A stretch of DNA of 64,000 nt from Bin95 sp965220855 (GCA_965220855.1 CBDCQY010000001.1:744001-808000), one strand, 5' to 3'. Positions 18,366 to 28,100 are shown, numbered from the stretch's first letter. Program-made: numbers and translations. The notes: generated by a model not told the origin, from the letters alone.

Positions 18366-19406
18366 ATGCCGAGGATTGCCGCCTCGAGGCTGGAAGAGGT
18401 CATTCGCCGCCTGCTGATGGCGTGCGGCGCGCCGGAGGACGAGGCCGGGATCGTCGCCCGGCACTCGGTGGACGCCAATCTCGCCGGCCATGACAGCCAT
18501 GGCGCCATCCAGATCCCGATCTATATCGAGCGGGTCGAGAAGGGCCATATCGTGCCGGGCGCGCCTTTCGAGATCCTGCGCGAGAGCCCGACCACCCTGG
18601 TGGTGGACGGCCATTGGGGCTTCGGCTACGCGGTCGCCGAGCGGGCGCTGAAGCTCGCCATGGAGAAGGCGGAGGCGCAGAACGTCGCCGCCTGCACGAT
18701 CTTCCGCCAGAGCCATGTCGGACGCCTCGGAGCCTATCCGACCATGGCCGCCAAGGCCGGCTTCATCGCCATGATGACAGCCGATTCCGGCCGCTCGCCC
18801 AAGGTGGTCGCGCCCTTCGGCGGGGCCGAGGCCCGGCTCGGCACCAACCCCATCGCCATGGCGGTGCCCTCGGCGCGCGGCGAGCCGGTGCTGATCGATA
18901 TGGCGACCTCCTCGGTGGCGGCTGGCAAGATCAAGCTCGCCCAGGCGCGCGGCAAGGCGATCCCCGAAGGCTGGATCCTGCGCGCCGACGGCCGGCCCAC
19001 CACCGACCCCGACGATTTCGGCAAGGGCGCTGTGCTGCTGCCGCTCGGCGGCAGCGAGGGCCACAAGGGCTACGGCCTCTCCGCCATGGTGGAAATCCTC
19101 TCCGGCCTGCTGACCGGCCTCGGCTTCGGCATCGAGCCGACCGGGCGCCACAATGACGGCTGCTTCCTCGCGCTCTTCAAGGTCGCGGCCTTCCGCGAGC
19201 CGGACGAGTTCGGGCGCGAGGTGGATGAGTTCGTCGATTATCTGAAGGACACCCGCGCCGCCGCCGGCTTCGAGGAGGTGCTGGCGCCGGGCGAGATCGA
19301 GCGGCGCACGGCCGAGGCGCGCCGGGCGGCCGGCATCGACATCGAGGACGCCACCTGGGCGCAGTTCCGGGCGCTCGGGGAGAAATACTCTGTAGTCGTT
19401 GACTAA
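18366..19406 (+). CDS. LDH2/MDH2-family (Ldh) NAD(P)-dependent oxidoreductase
   Basis: A 346-residue member of the malate/L-lactate/ureidoglycolate dehydrogenase family, which is unrelated to Rossmann-fold LDH. Conserved segments are DANLAGHDSHGA near the N-terminus, VVDGHWGFGYAVAERA, the nucleotide-binding FGGAEARLGTNPIAMAVPS, and GHKGYGLSAMVEILSGLLTG. Family substrates include malate, (2R)-3-sulfolactate, ureidoglycolate, delta-1-piperideine-2-carboxylate and 2,3-diketogulonate, so the substrate is open. ATG 18366 follows a GAGGAG ribosome site; an upstream ATG at 18348 lacks one. It may form a two-step oxidation with the upstream SDR. Confidence 0.88.
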   Translation: MPRIAASRLEEVIRRLLMACGAPEDEAGIVARHSVDANLAGHDSHGAIQIPIYIERVEKGHIVPGAPFEILRESPTTLVVDGHWGFGYAVAERALKLAMEKAEAQNVAACTIFRQSHVGRLGAYPTMAAKAGFIAMMTADSGRSPKVVAPFGGAEARLGTNPIAMAVPSARGEPVLIDMATSSVAAGKIKLAQARGKAIPEGWILRADGRPTTDPDDFGKGAVLLPLGGSEGHKGYGLSAMVEILSGLLTGLGFGIEPTGRHNDGCFLALFKVAAFREPDEFGREVDEFVDYLKDTRAAAGFEEVLAPGEIERRTAEARRAAGIDIEDATWAQFRALGEKYSVVVD

Positions 19407-19433
19407 ATAGGGGTTATTTGTCGCTCGCGGCAA

Positions 19434-19525
19434 GCCGGCCTTCGGCCGGCGCCTGCGCGGGCGCGCCGCATAAGCGGCGGGCCGCCGTCGCGGCCTGGAG
19501 CCTGTCCGTCCGGGACCGACAGGCT
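19434..19525. terminator. Two hairpins between convergent ldh-type gene and guaA
   Basis: The convergent gap holds a perfect 7-bp stem (19434-19440 with 19444-19450, loop TTC) and a second 8-bp stem AGCCTGTC/GACAGGCT (19499-19506 with 19518-19525) that touches the guaA stop. Neither has a T-run. They probably stop transcription from the two sides, but Rho dependence is possible. Confidence 0.5.
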
Positions 19526-21089
19526 ATTCCCACTCGATGGTGCCGGGCGGCTTGGAGGTTATGTCATAGACGACGCGGTTGACGCCCGGGACCTCGTTGA
19601 CGATACGCGCCGCAACGGCGCCGAGAAAGCCCGCGTCGAAGGGGTAGAAGTCCGCCGTCATGCCGTCGGTGGAGGTGACGGCGCGCAGCGCGCACACATT
19701 CTCATAGCTGCGGTCGTCGCCCATCACGCCCACCGTGCGCACCGGCAGCAGCACCGCGAAGGCCTGCCAGATGGCGTCATGCAGGCCGGCCGCGCGGATC
19801 TCCTCGCGGAAGATCGCATCCGCCCGGCGCAGCGTCTCCAGCTTCTCCGGCGCGACCGCTCCCGGCATCCGGATCGCCAGCCCCGGCCCCGGAAAGGGGT
19901 GGCGCCCGACAAAGGCCTCCGGCAGGCCGAGCTCGCGGCCGAGCGCGCGCGCCTCGTCCTTGAAGAGCATCCGAAGCGGCTCCACCAGCTCCATGTTCAT
20001 GCGCTCGGGCAGCCCGCCCACATTGTGATGCGACTTGATGGTGACCGAGGGGCCGCCGTCGAAAGCCACCGACTCGATCACATCCGGGTAGAGCGTGCCC
20101 TGGGCGAGGAACTCCGCGCCGCCGAGGCGCGCGGCCTCGGCCTCGAACAGCTCGACGAAGGCGCGGCCGATGGCCTTGCGCTTCGCCTCGGGGTCCTCCA
20201 GCCCGGCGAGCCGTTCGAGAAACAGCGACCCCGCATCGACATGCACGAGCGGAATGTTGAAATGCCCCCGGAAGAGGCCGACCACCTCCTCGGCCTCGCC
20301 GGCGCGCATCAGGCCGGTATCGACGAAGATGCAGGTGAGCCGGTCGCCGACGGCCTCATGCAGCAGCAGCGCGGTGACGGCGCTGTCCACGCCGCCGGAA
20401 AGCCCGCACACCACGCGCCCGGCGCCGATCTGCTCCCGCAGCCGCGCGATCGCCGTCTCGCGGAAGGCGGCCATCGACCAGTCGCCCGGCGCGCCGGCGA
20501 TGGCGCGCACGAAATTGCGGATCAGCCGCGCCCCGTCCGGCGTGTGGGCGACTTCGGGATGGAACTGGACGCCATAGAGCGCGCGGCGCTCGTCGGCGAT
20601 GGCGGCGAAGGGCGCGGACTCGCTCCGCGCCACCGGCCGGAAGCCTTCGGGCAGGGTCTCCACCCGGTCGCCATGGCTCATCCAGACCGGATAGCGCTCT
20701 CCGGCGCGCCAGACGCCGTCGAACAGCGCGCAATCCGCCGCGACCTCGACGCTCGCCCGGCCGAACTCGCGCCGCTCGGCTGCGCTCACGCGCGCGCCGA
20801 AATGCGCCGCCATCGCCTGCTGGCCGTAGCAGATGGCGAGCACCGGCAGGCCCGCCTCGAAGAGCGCCGGCGAGGCCGGCGGCCCGTCGCCGGACGCGAC
20901 CGAAGCCGGCCCGCCCGAAAGCAGGAGCGCGACCGGCGCGAACGCCCGGATGAACGCGCCATCGACCCGGTTGCAGGGATGCACCTCGCAATAGACGCCG
21001 GCCTCCCGCACCCGGCGGGCGATCAACTGCGTCACCTGGCTGCCGAAATCGACGATCAGAACCCGGGCGTTCTCGCCGCCGCCGCTCAC
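19524..21089 (-). CDS. guaA: GMP synthase (glutamine-hydrolysing)
   Basis: Makes GMP from XMP, ATP and glutamine. The 521-residue protein has a class I glutamine amidotransferase domain (catalytic Cys87 in LAICYGQQ; His/Glu in VQFHPEV), an ATP pyrophosphatase domain (P-loop GLSGGVDSAV) and the C-terminal dimerisation domain (RHPFPGPGLAIR to KPPGTIEWE). The start is GTG 21089, overlapping the stop of the MotA-like gene by four bases (GTGA); the frame is open far upstream but not GuaA-like. It is the last gene of the efp-led minus-strand operon. Confidence 0.97.
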   Translation of the reverse strand: MSGGGENARVLIVDFGSQVTQLIARRVREAGVYCEVHPCNRVDGAFIRAFAPVALLLSGGPASVASGDGPPASPALFEAGLPVLAICYGQQAMAAHFGARVSAAERREFGRASVEVAADCALFDGVWRAGERYPVWMSHGDRVETLPEGFRPVARSESAPFAAIADERRALYGVQFHPEVAHTPDGARLIRNFVRAIAGAPGDWSMAAFRETAIARLREQIGAGRVVCGLSGGVDSAVTALLLHEAVGDRLTCIFVDTGLMRAGEAEEVVGLFRGHFNIPLVHVDAGSLFLERLAGLEDPEAKRKAIGRAFVELFEAEAARLGGAEFLAQGTLYPDVIESVAFDGGPSVTIKSHHNVGGLPERMNMELVEPLRMLFKDEARALGRELGLPEAFVGRHPFPGPGLAIRMPGAVAPEKLETLRRADAIFREEIRAAGLHDAIWQAFAVLLPVRTVGVMGDDRSYENVCALRAVTSTDGMTADFYPFDAGFLGAVAARIVNEVPGVNRVVYDITSKPPGTIEWE

Positions 21090-22219
21090 CGCCGATCGTC
21101 CAGCCGGGCGGCGATGGTGCGCGCCAGCAGCTTGATCTCGCCGCGCAGGTCCTGGACCAGCTCGGTGCGCCCGGCCTGGAGCTCGTCGCGAAGCTGGGTC
21201 AGCGCCAGGTCGATATTGGCGACATGCCGGCGCATGGCGTCGTCCAGGCTGCCGCGCGGGGCCGTCTCGACCAGGCGGCGCAGCAGCGCCTGGGTCTCGA
21301 TCTGGTCCTCGGCCAGTTGCGTGAGCGCCTGCTGCTCGCTGCGCAGCTGCTCGACCAGCCCGCCCAGCGACTCGGCCATGCCCTCCAGGCTGCGATTGAC
21401 CGAATGGCGCCCCTCTTCCGCCCGTCCGACGATCCGGCGCAAATCCTCCAGATTTTCCGCCGTCGTCTCCAGCAGGGCCTGGATATAGGCCGGCACCGAC
21501 TGGTCGCCGTCGGGGAGGCCGACGCCGCTGGCGCCGAGGCGGGTGCGCGAGGACAGCCACTCCTCCAGCTCGTTCAGGAAGCGGCTGGAGGCCTGGGAGG
21601 CCTGCAGGTCGAGAAAGCCGACCACCAGCGCGCCCGACAGGCCGAACAGCGAGGAGCTGAACGCGGTGCCCATGCCGGCCAGCGGCGCGTCCAGGCCCCT
21701 CTTCAACTCCTCGAACACGCCGGTGAGATTGCCGGCGGCGATCTCCAGCCCGGCGATCACATCGCCGATGGCCGAGACGGTCTGGATCAGGCCCCAGAAG
21801 GTGCCGATCAGGCCGAGAAAGATCAGCAGGCCGGCCAGATAGCGCGCCGTCTCGCCGGCTTCCTCCACCCGCGACGCCACCCCGTCCAGGATCGAGCGCA
21901 TCGAGACGGCGGAGAAGCGCACCGGCGCCTCCTCGGCAAATGCGGTGGCCAGCGTGGCCAGCAGGCGCGGCTTCGGCGGCTCCGGCCTGCCGGGGGCCGG
22001 ATTGCGGATCGCGTCCATCCAGGCGATCTCGCGCGAGAAGCGCAGCACATGGCGGAAATTATAGGCGATGCCGATCAGCAGCACGCCCAGGATCAGGCCG
22101 TTCAGCGCCGGGTTCGCCATGAAGGCCCCGGCCAGCGGGCCGATCAGCAGCGCCGCCACCGCCGCGACGACGGCGACGAACACGGCCATGCGGACCAGAT
22201 AGGGGTCGGTGCGGATCAC
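21086..22219 (-). CDS. MotA/TolQ/ExbB-family proton channel-like protein with long C-terminal coiled region
   Basis: From GTG 22219 the protein has 377 residues. Four membrane segments are visible: about 11-30, 40-55, 127-148 (LLIFLGLIGTFWGLIQTV) and 181-204 (MGTAFSSSLFGLSGALVVGFLDL). The last two carry the small-residue/Thr pattern of MotA/TolQ/ExbB pore helices. After residue 230 the protein is helical and Gln/Glu-rich, likely a coiled coil, which is longer than in TolQ or ExbB. An in-frame ATG at 22282 would add 21 residues and overlap the upstream gene. Its coupled neighbour is an OmpA-like periplasmic protein, so a proton-motive-force-driven envelope device is likely. Flagellar MotA is less likely, as no motility gene is near. 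Confidence 0.75.
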   Translation of the reverse strand: MIRTDPYLVRMAVFVAVVAAVAALLIGPLAGAFMANPALNGLILGVLLIGIAYNFRHVLRFSREIAWMDAIRNPAPGRPEPPKPRLLATLATAFAEEAPVRFSAVSMRSILDGVASRVEEAGETARYLAGLLIFLGLIGTFWGLIQTVSAIGDVIAGLEIAAGNLTGVFEELKRGLDAPLAGMGTAFSSSLFGLSGALVVGFLDLQASQASSRFLNELEEWLSSRTRLGASGVGLPDGDQSVPAYIQALLETTAENLEDLRRIVGRAEEGRHSVNRSLEGMAESLGGLVEQLRSEQQALTQLAEDQIETQALLRRLVETAPRGSLDDAMRRHVANIDLALTQLRDELQAGRTELVQDLRGEIKLLARTIAARLDDRR

Positions 22220-22256
22220 GTCGGGCCGCCAACCGCGCCGCGCCGGGCCGGCGCGC

Positions 22257-23504
22257 TCAACTCCGCGCGACCAGGACCACATCCACGCGGTCCAGCGGCT
22301 CCTCCTCCGCCGACAGGGCCCAGGCCGCGATACGCGACGGCGGCACGCCGGCGGCGATCAGGAAGCTGCGCACCTCCATGGCGCGCGAAAGCGCCGTACG
22401 CCGGGCCAGGATGTCGTCGTCGCCGGGGCGGGCAAAGGCGCGCACCTCTACCCGGTGGCTGTCGGTCGCCTTCGCGGCGAAGCCGAGCAGCCGGTCTCGT
22501 TCCGTCTCGCCGAGTGTGGTGTCGCCCGGCGCGTAGAGCAGGCGTTCGGAGAGAGCGTCCGACGCATGGGCTACGGGCGGGCGGGCGGCCGCATCGACGG
22601 TGAGCCGCCGGCGCGGGGGGGCGGTCGGGCGGAGGGCGGTCGTCGCCATTCCGGCCGGCGCCGGCAAGGCCGTCCCGCCGGCGCTTCGGGGCGCGCTCGT
22701 CTCCGGCGGCGGCGGCGGCAGGCGGAAGGCCGGCGCGGCGTTTGCCGGCGCTTCGGCGGTGGCTGGCGCGGCGGCCCCCTGCGCCGGCGGCGGGGCCGCG
22801 ATCGGTCGGGCCTCGACGGGTTTCAGCGGCGGTGGCTTTGCCGCCAGGGCGGCGGTCGGCGGCGGCGGGGCAGGCTGGAGGGCGGGCGCCTTGGGCAGTT
22901 CCACCGGTGCCGGCGGGGCGCCGGCGCGCGGATTTGAGGCGAGCCGCGCCGGGGCCGGTCCGCTGTCGGGCGCGAGCGCGATGTTGCGGCCTTGGGGCGG
23001 CGCGAGCCGGGGCGCATGGATCTCGCGCTTCCGAAGCGGGACATAGCCCGATGCGTCTGCCTCTGTCTTCGTCTCCAGGGTCGCTGCGCGGCGACCGGTA
23101 TAGGCTCTGAGCGGCGGCGTAATCGGCGCGGTCTCCGCGCGCGGCAGGACGGCCTTCGGCATAGGCGAGGCCTGGATCGGCCGCAGCGGCAGCGCGCCCT
23201 GAGTCCGGACCGGATCGCTTGCCGCTGGCGGGCGTTCGGCCATGGCCGGCTCGCGCGGCGTCTCTTCTGCGGGCTTTACCGGCGGTGGTGGCGGCAGCCG
23301 CGTCCGCGCCTGGCGGCGAGTCTCCAGCCGGTCGATCGCGCCCAGGTCGATCGTCACCGACCGCTCGCCTTGCGCGCGCCAGCGCGCGCCGCCGCTGTCG
23401 ATGACCAGAGTCTCCCCCGCATCGGCGCCATCGAGCGCAGGCAACAGCAGCAGCACGGTGACCGCCGCCAGAATGGAGCGACCCTTCGCCATCGACCCCT
23501 TCAT
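22257..23504 (-). CDS. Proline-rich exported protein with OmpA-like C-terminal domain
   Basis: A 415-residue protein: signal peptide about 1-29 (LLLLPALDGADAG), a mature N-terminus with VIDSGGARWRAQGERSVTIDLG, then roughly 250 residues very rich in Pro and Ala with PPPP runs, and a C-terminal domain (about 320-415) with the OmpA pattern LARRTALSRAMEVRSFLIAAGVPPSRI. That domain usually binds diaminopimelate in peptidoglycan; here the canonical TD-x-x-G motif is replaced by RPGDDD, so binding is uncertain. The Pro-rich part could span the periplasm, as in TonB or MotB-type partners. A second start at residue 5 is possible. It sits just upstream of the MotA-like channel gene. Confidence 0.75.
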   Translation of the reverse strand: MKGSMAKGRSILAAVTVLLLLPALDGADAGETLVIDSGGARWRAQGERSVTIDLGAIDRLETRRQARTRLPPPPPVKPAEETPREPAMAERPPAASDPVRTQGALPLRPIQASPMPKAVLPRAETAPITPPLRAYTGRRAATLETKTEADASGYVPLRKREIHAPRLAPPQGRNIALAPDSGPAPARLASNPRAGAPPAPVELPKAPALQPAPPPPTAALAAKPPPLKPVEARPIAAPPPAQGAAAPATAEAPANAAPAFRLPPPPPETSAPRSAGGTALPAPAGMATTALRPTAPPRRRLTVDAAARPPVAHASDALSERLLYAPGDTTLGETERDRLLGFAAKATDSHRVEVRAFARPGDDDILARRTALSRAMEVRSFLIAAGVPPSRIAAWALSAEEEPLDRVDVVLVARS

Positions 23505-23531
23505 CGCGGCGTGAGCGGAACTGCCAATATC

Positions 23532-24350
23532 CTAGGCCACCCGTTCCGGCCGCGCAAGCGACGCGGCCGCCAGGATGCGGCGGAGCGCTTCGTGCAGGCG
23601 CTCGTTGGCGGCCAGCACTTCGCCGCTGTCCAGCCCGCTCTCGCCGCCGCCGATATCGGTCGCCACGCCTCCGGCCTCGCGCACCAGCAGCAGGCCGGCG
23701 GCGATGTCCTGGCGTTGCAGGCCGGCGTGCCAGAAGCCGTCGAGGCGGCCTTCCGCCACCCAGGCGAGGTCGAGCGCGGCCGCCCCGAAACGGCGGAGGC
23801 TCGCCCCGGCCCGCTTGAGCGCCCCGGCCTGACGCAGATAGGCGAGTTGCGCTTCGGCGTCCGGCCGGGCCGCCTCGCCCGAGGCCAGCACGCAAAGCGG
23901 CAGCTGCCAGCGCGGCGAGACCCGCAGCCGGCGATTGTCGAGATAGGCGCCGGCGCCGCGCGCCGCCCAGTAGCTGTCGCCGGTCACCGGATTGTGGACC
24001 ACCGCCGCGATCGGCTCGTTGTCGCGCTCCAGCGCGATGGAGATGGAGAAATGGGGGATGCCGTGCAGGAAGTTGCCGGCGCCGTCGAGCGGATCGACGA
24101 CCCAGCGGTTGCTGGTGTCGGAGCCGGCGACCGCGCCGCCCTCCTCCAGCAGGAAGCCGTAGCGCGGACGGGCGCGCTCCAGCTCGGCGACGATGCGCCG
24201 CCCGGCCTCGCGGTCGGCGATCGAGACGAACTCGCCCGGCCCCTTCTCCGAGACCTGCAGATGCTCGACCTCGCCGAAGTCGCGCGCCAGCCCGCGCGCG
24301 GCGGCGTGGGCGGCGCGCAGCATGACGTTGATTTCCGCCGGGCGGCGCAT
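23532..24350 (-). CDS. Inositol monophosphatase-family protein lacking the catalytic Thr
   Basis: A 272-residue member of the IMPase/FBPase/CysQ superfamily. The metal site segments are present: EEGG at about 69-72, WVVDPLDG at 83-90 and QDIAAG late in the protein. However, the universally used DPLDGT is DPLDGAGN here: Ala91 replaces the Thr that helps activate the nucleophilic water in characterised IMPases, and Trp of WDxAAG is Gln. The aspartates are intact, so metal binding should persist while activity may be reduced or changed. It begins five bases after efp and precedes the OmpA-like gene. SuhB-like, CysQ-like or non-catalytic roles are all possible. Confidence 0.85.
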   Translation of the reverse strand: MRRPAEINVMLRAAHAAARGLARDFGEVEHLQVSEKGPGEFVSIADREAGRRIVAELERARPRYGFLLEEGGAVAGSDTSNRWVVDPLDGAGNFLHGIPHFSISIALERDNEPIAAVVHNPVTGDSYWAARGAGAYLDNRRLRVSPRWQLPLCVLASGEAARPDAEAQLAYLRQAGALKRAGASLRRFGAAALDLAWVAEGRLDGFWHAGLQRQDIAAGLLLVREAGGVATDIGGGESGLDSGEVLAANERLHEALRRILAAASLARPERVA

Positions 24351-24355
24351 GGGCG

Positions 24356-24922
24356 TCAGTCCTTCGCCCGCTCCACATAGCTGAGGTCGTTGGGGTTGAC
24401 GACGATCCGCGCGCCGATGCGGATATGCGGCGGCACCATGACCCGCACGCCGTTTTCCAGCAGCGCCGGCTTGTAGGAGGAGGAGGCCGTCTGCCCCTTC
24501 ACCACCGGCTCCGCCTCGACCACTTCCAGCGCGATCCGGGTCGGCAGCTCGACGCCGACCGGCGCGCCCTCCACGGTCAGCACCTTGACCTCGACATCGT
24601 CGCGCAGGAAGGCCGCGCCCTCGCCGATGACGGCCCCGTCGAGCGCGAACTGCTCATAGGTCTCGCCGTCCATGAAGATGTAGCTCTCGCCCTCGGCGTA
24701 GAGGAACTGGCAGCGGCGCTCGTCGGTGGTCAGCCGCTCCACGCTGTCGGCGGTGCGCCAGCGCTCCTGGGTCTTCACGCCGGTCTTCAGGTCGCGCATC
24801 TCGACGGCGATGAAGGCGTTGCCCTTGCCCGGCAGGATCAGGTCGATCTTGAGCACCGCGCATTGGCGGCCGTCATGCTCGATGACATTGCCGGGACGGA
24901 TGGTGTTGGCCTGGATTCGCAT
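24356..24922 (-). CDS. efp: Elongation factor P
   Basis: Rescues ribosomes stalled at consecutive prolines. The 188-residue length and three-barrel layout are standard: N-terminal KOW-like domain with the modification loop LPGKGNAF (Lys33), the FMDGETYEQ region and the C-terminal VVKGQTASSSYKPALLENG...VPPHIRIGARIVVNPND. The loop has Lys, so EpmA/B-type beta-lysylation is possible, but no modification gene is in the window. It is the first gene of the operon ending with guaA; the next gene begins five bases after the stop. Notably, a Pro-rich protein that would need EF-P lies two genes downstream. Confidence 0.97.
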   Translation of the reverse strand: MRIQANTIRPGNVIEHDGRQCAVLKIDLILPGKGNAFIAVEMRDLKTGVKTQERWRTADSVERLTTDERRCQFLYAEGESYIFMDGETYEQFALDGAVIGEGAAFLRDDVEVKVLTVEGAPVGVELPTRIALEVVEAEPVVKGQTASSSYKPALLENGVRVMVPPHIRIGARIVVNPNDLSYVERAKD

Positions 24923-25108
24923 CGCTTCCTCGCGCCGGATAACGCCGCCCTTCTAAAGCCTTTCCCCCGAAAGGGAAACGCCGCGCCGGGCGCGCCCCTC
25001 CCGGACCGGGGCGGCCAGTCTTACAGAGAGGTAAGCAAACGATTTGATCCCGCGGCCGTCCCGTGCCAGTCTGCGATAAGTTGACAGTAGAGGGAGCGTA
25101 AGCGCGTC
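24923..25108 (+). promoter_or_regulatory. Divergent promoter region between efp and the giant autotransporter
   Basis: A 186-base divergent gap, richer in A/T in its right half. It contains inverted repeats TTTCCC/GGGAAA (24961-24966 with 24973-24978, interleaved with CCTTTC/GAAAGG) and CTTAC/GTAAG (25020-25024 with 25031-25035), candidates for regulator sites. TTGACA at 25081-25086 matches a -35 box but lies too near the ATG to have a usable -10. AGGGAG (25091-25096) is the likely ribosome site for the autotransporter. Confidence 0.4.
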
Positions 25109-28100
25109 ATGCGGAACCGGGAATCATATCGTCTTTGCTGCACAAACAGGGAATATCGTCGATCGGGAGCCGCCGTCGGCGCGGTCATGAGCGCCGGGCT
25201 GCTGGCGATCGGGCTTGCGGTGGCGCCGGTCCAGCTGGTCCGGGGCGCGGTCACCTGCGCCAGCTGGGCGCAGGGCACGCTGGCCGATGACGGAACCTGG
25301 ACCGCCGGAGCGGCGAGCTCGGACACGGACGCCCGCACGGTCTGCACCAGCAACACCGTCAACGACACGTTGCGATTCACCGATCTCGAGGCAGCCAGCA
25401 ACTATCCGGACCCGGCCACGACCGATCGTCTCGTCATCGACGTGTCCGACTCCGGCATCGGCTATGTCGATCTGCGCCTCGACGATAACGAAGATGGCGA
25501 GATGATCGTCACAGGCGCGCTCGGCGGCTCCGGGAAGAACGCAATTCGCTATATTCTGTCCGATCTGGAGCCCGGGCAGGAAGACGAGTATTTCAAGTTC
25601 ACCTCCCTTGCCACGATCTCGGCTTCCGGAACAGAAAATCGGGGCATCTACGCCCGGAACATGGACACGGGCCATCGCGGCCGCCTCGAATGGACCAACG
25701 GCGGAGCCATCACCACAACCGGCAATCTTGGCCACGGCCTCGATGTTCGCTCCGACGCCGAAAGCGCCAAAGCGGAGGCGCGCGCGGTCAACAAGGGCGC
25801 CATCACGACCTCGGGGTCCGGGGCGCGCGGCGTTTACGCCAAGATCGAGGCGGGGTCGGGAACGGCGACCGCCATCAATGAGGCGACGGTCGCGACCAGC
25901 GGCGATCACCTCTATGTCGATGACGATTTCACTAATCCCGACAACCCCTACTTCGTCGGGTCCGACGGCGTTCGCGCGTGGAACCCCGGCGACGGAGACG
26001 CCGTCGCCACCAATGAAAGCGGCGCCAGCATTACGGTCCGGGGCAGTGCGGCGCGGGGGCTGACTGCACAGACGGAACGGGGCGGCACGGCCTTGGCGAC
26101 GAACCGGGGCGCGGTCACGGCCGAGGGCGAAACCGGGGTCGAGGAAGATGTCTATCGCAGTTCGGCCGGGGTCTATGCCCTGTCGGTCGGCGGGCTGGCG
26201 CGCGCGGTGAACGAGCGCGGCGCCACGGTCACCACAGGCAAGCGAGACGCCGCCACCGGGACGATTACCGGCGGCGAGCGCGCTTACGGCGTCTTCGCCG
26301 GCAATCGGGAACATACCGGGCGCGCCGAAGCGGTGAACCGGGGCACGATCACCACCTATGGCGATGTGCTGAGCCAGGGCCCTTCCGAGGGTTCCAAGGC
26401 GCTTGAGGCCTGGTCCCAGCACAACTCCGCCTATGCGGAGAACAGCGGCGAGATCGCCACCTGGGGCCGGCGCGCCCATGGGGTGAACGCCAGCTCGGAA
26501 GGCGGCGGCCAGGACGAGTCGGCCGTGGCGGTGAACTCCGGGACCGTGACCGTGAAGGGCGATTTTCACGGCGATGGCGCGTTCGGCGTCCTCGCCGCGT
26601 CGCGCGGAGGAGCGCACACCAGGGCCGTCAACACCCCGTCGGGCCGCATCGTCTCGGAGGGCGATGGCGGCTACGCCATGCTGGCCTCCGCCCGGTCGAA
26701 CGCCGGGGGTGGGGCGAGCGGCGATTCGACGGCGGTGAATCGCGGCGCGATTACCGTCACCGGAGATGTGGCGCTCTATGACAGCACCGGCGATGGCGCC
26801 AACGACCGCTGGAGGACCAGCACCGGGCAGGTCGCCTATGCGATGGATGGCGCCGCGACGACGGTCAATGAAGGCTCGATCCGGACGGAAGGCCAAGTCT
26901 CCTACGGCGCCGCCGCCTATTCGCGGACCGGGCGGGTTTCGGTCATCAATCGGGGGCGCATCGTGACCACCGGCGGGTCGAGCAGCACCCTGCCCGGCCA
27001 GGGCGGCAACGCGCAAGGCTCGCGGGGTATCAACGCCTCTTCCGGCAGCGGCGACGCGGTGCTGCTGAACGATGTCTCGGGCCATGTCGAGACCTCCGGC
27101 CAGCGGGCGTTCGCGATGATCGCGGAGATCGAGAACGATGGCGGCGCGCGCTCCGCCTCGGTCGAGATTCGCAATCGCGGCCGGGTCGTCACCACCGGGT
27201 CGAACGCCGACGCGATGGTCGCCCAGGCGCGACCCGGCGGCACGGCGGACAACCCGAACCAGGTGCGCGTCTTCAACGAGGCCGGCGCCTCGGTCTCGAC
27301 CGCAGGCGACGGCTCGGGGGCCATGAACGGAAGCATCCAGGTCAACGCCGGCAATCCTTCGGGCGGGGCCGACGCCTACGGCTCGATCCTGGTCCGCAAT
27401 GACGGAACGGTTTCGACTTCGGGCGGCCATGGTTCGGCTGGCTTCGACGTCGACAACGCCGCCGGACTGGGTGGGACCTTCTATTCGACCGATGGAACCG
27501 CCATCAATAATTCGGGCGATGTGACGCTGCACAACACCGGTTCCGTCACCGTCACCGGGCCGCGCGCGCGGGGGATGCAGGCCGTCGCCTTCGGCTCCGG
27601 CAAGGCGACCGTCATTGTCGATGGCGGCTCCGTCACGGCGAGCCACAACTCGACGACCGACGACAGCCTTGACGGAATCGGCATCTTTGCGAGCAGCGGC
27701 AGCGGCGGCGTCGAGGCCACCATCCGCAACGGCGCGACGATCACCGCGCCGAAAGCCCTGGAGCTGGACGGACCGGCGACGGTGCGCCTGCTGGACAGCA
27801 CGCTCGACGGGCTGGTGACCTTCGGCGATGCGGCCGACCGCTTCACCATCAATGACGGGATCGTGCGCGGCAAGATCGCGATGGGCGGCGGCGACGACCG
27901 GGTGGTCTTCGAGGACAATGGCTATGTCGCCGGCGACATCGACTTCGGCGCCGGCGTGGACCGGCTCGACCTCGACGTGTTCCAGAGCTTCAACACGTCG
28001 GCCGCCGTGGTCATCAGCGGCAATATCTCCAGATTGGAGGAGTTCTACAAGCGTGGCAAGGGCGGCGCGCTGATCCGGGACGCCAGCTTCTCGGGCAGCA

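Noticed and set aside
21086..22219. MotA-like gene considered as a flagellar stator
   Set aside because: No flagellar or chemotaxis genes are near, the partner is not MotB-like in its membrane anchor, and the C-terminal coiled region is atypical.
25081..25103. TTGACA before the autotransporter considered as its -35 promoter element
   Set aside because: The start codon is at 25109, leaving no room for a -10 box at normal spacing plus a ribosome site.
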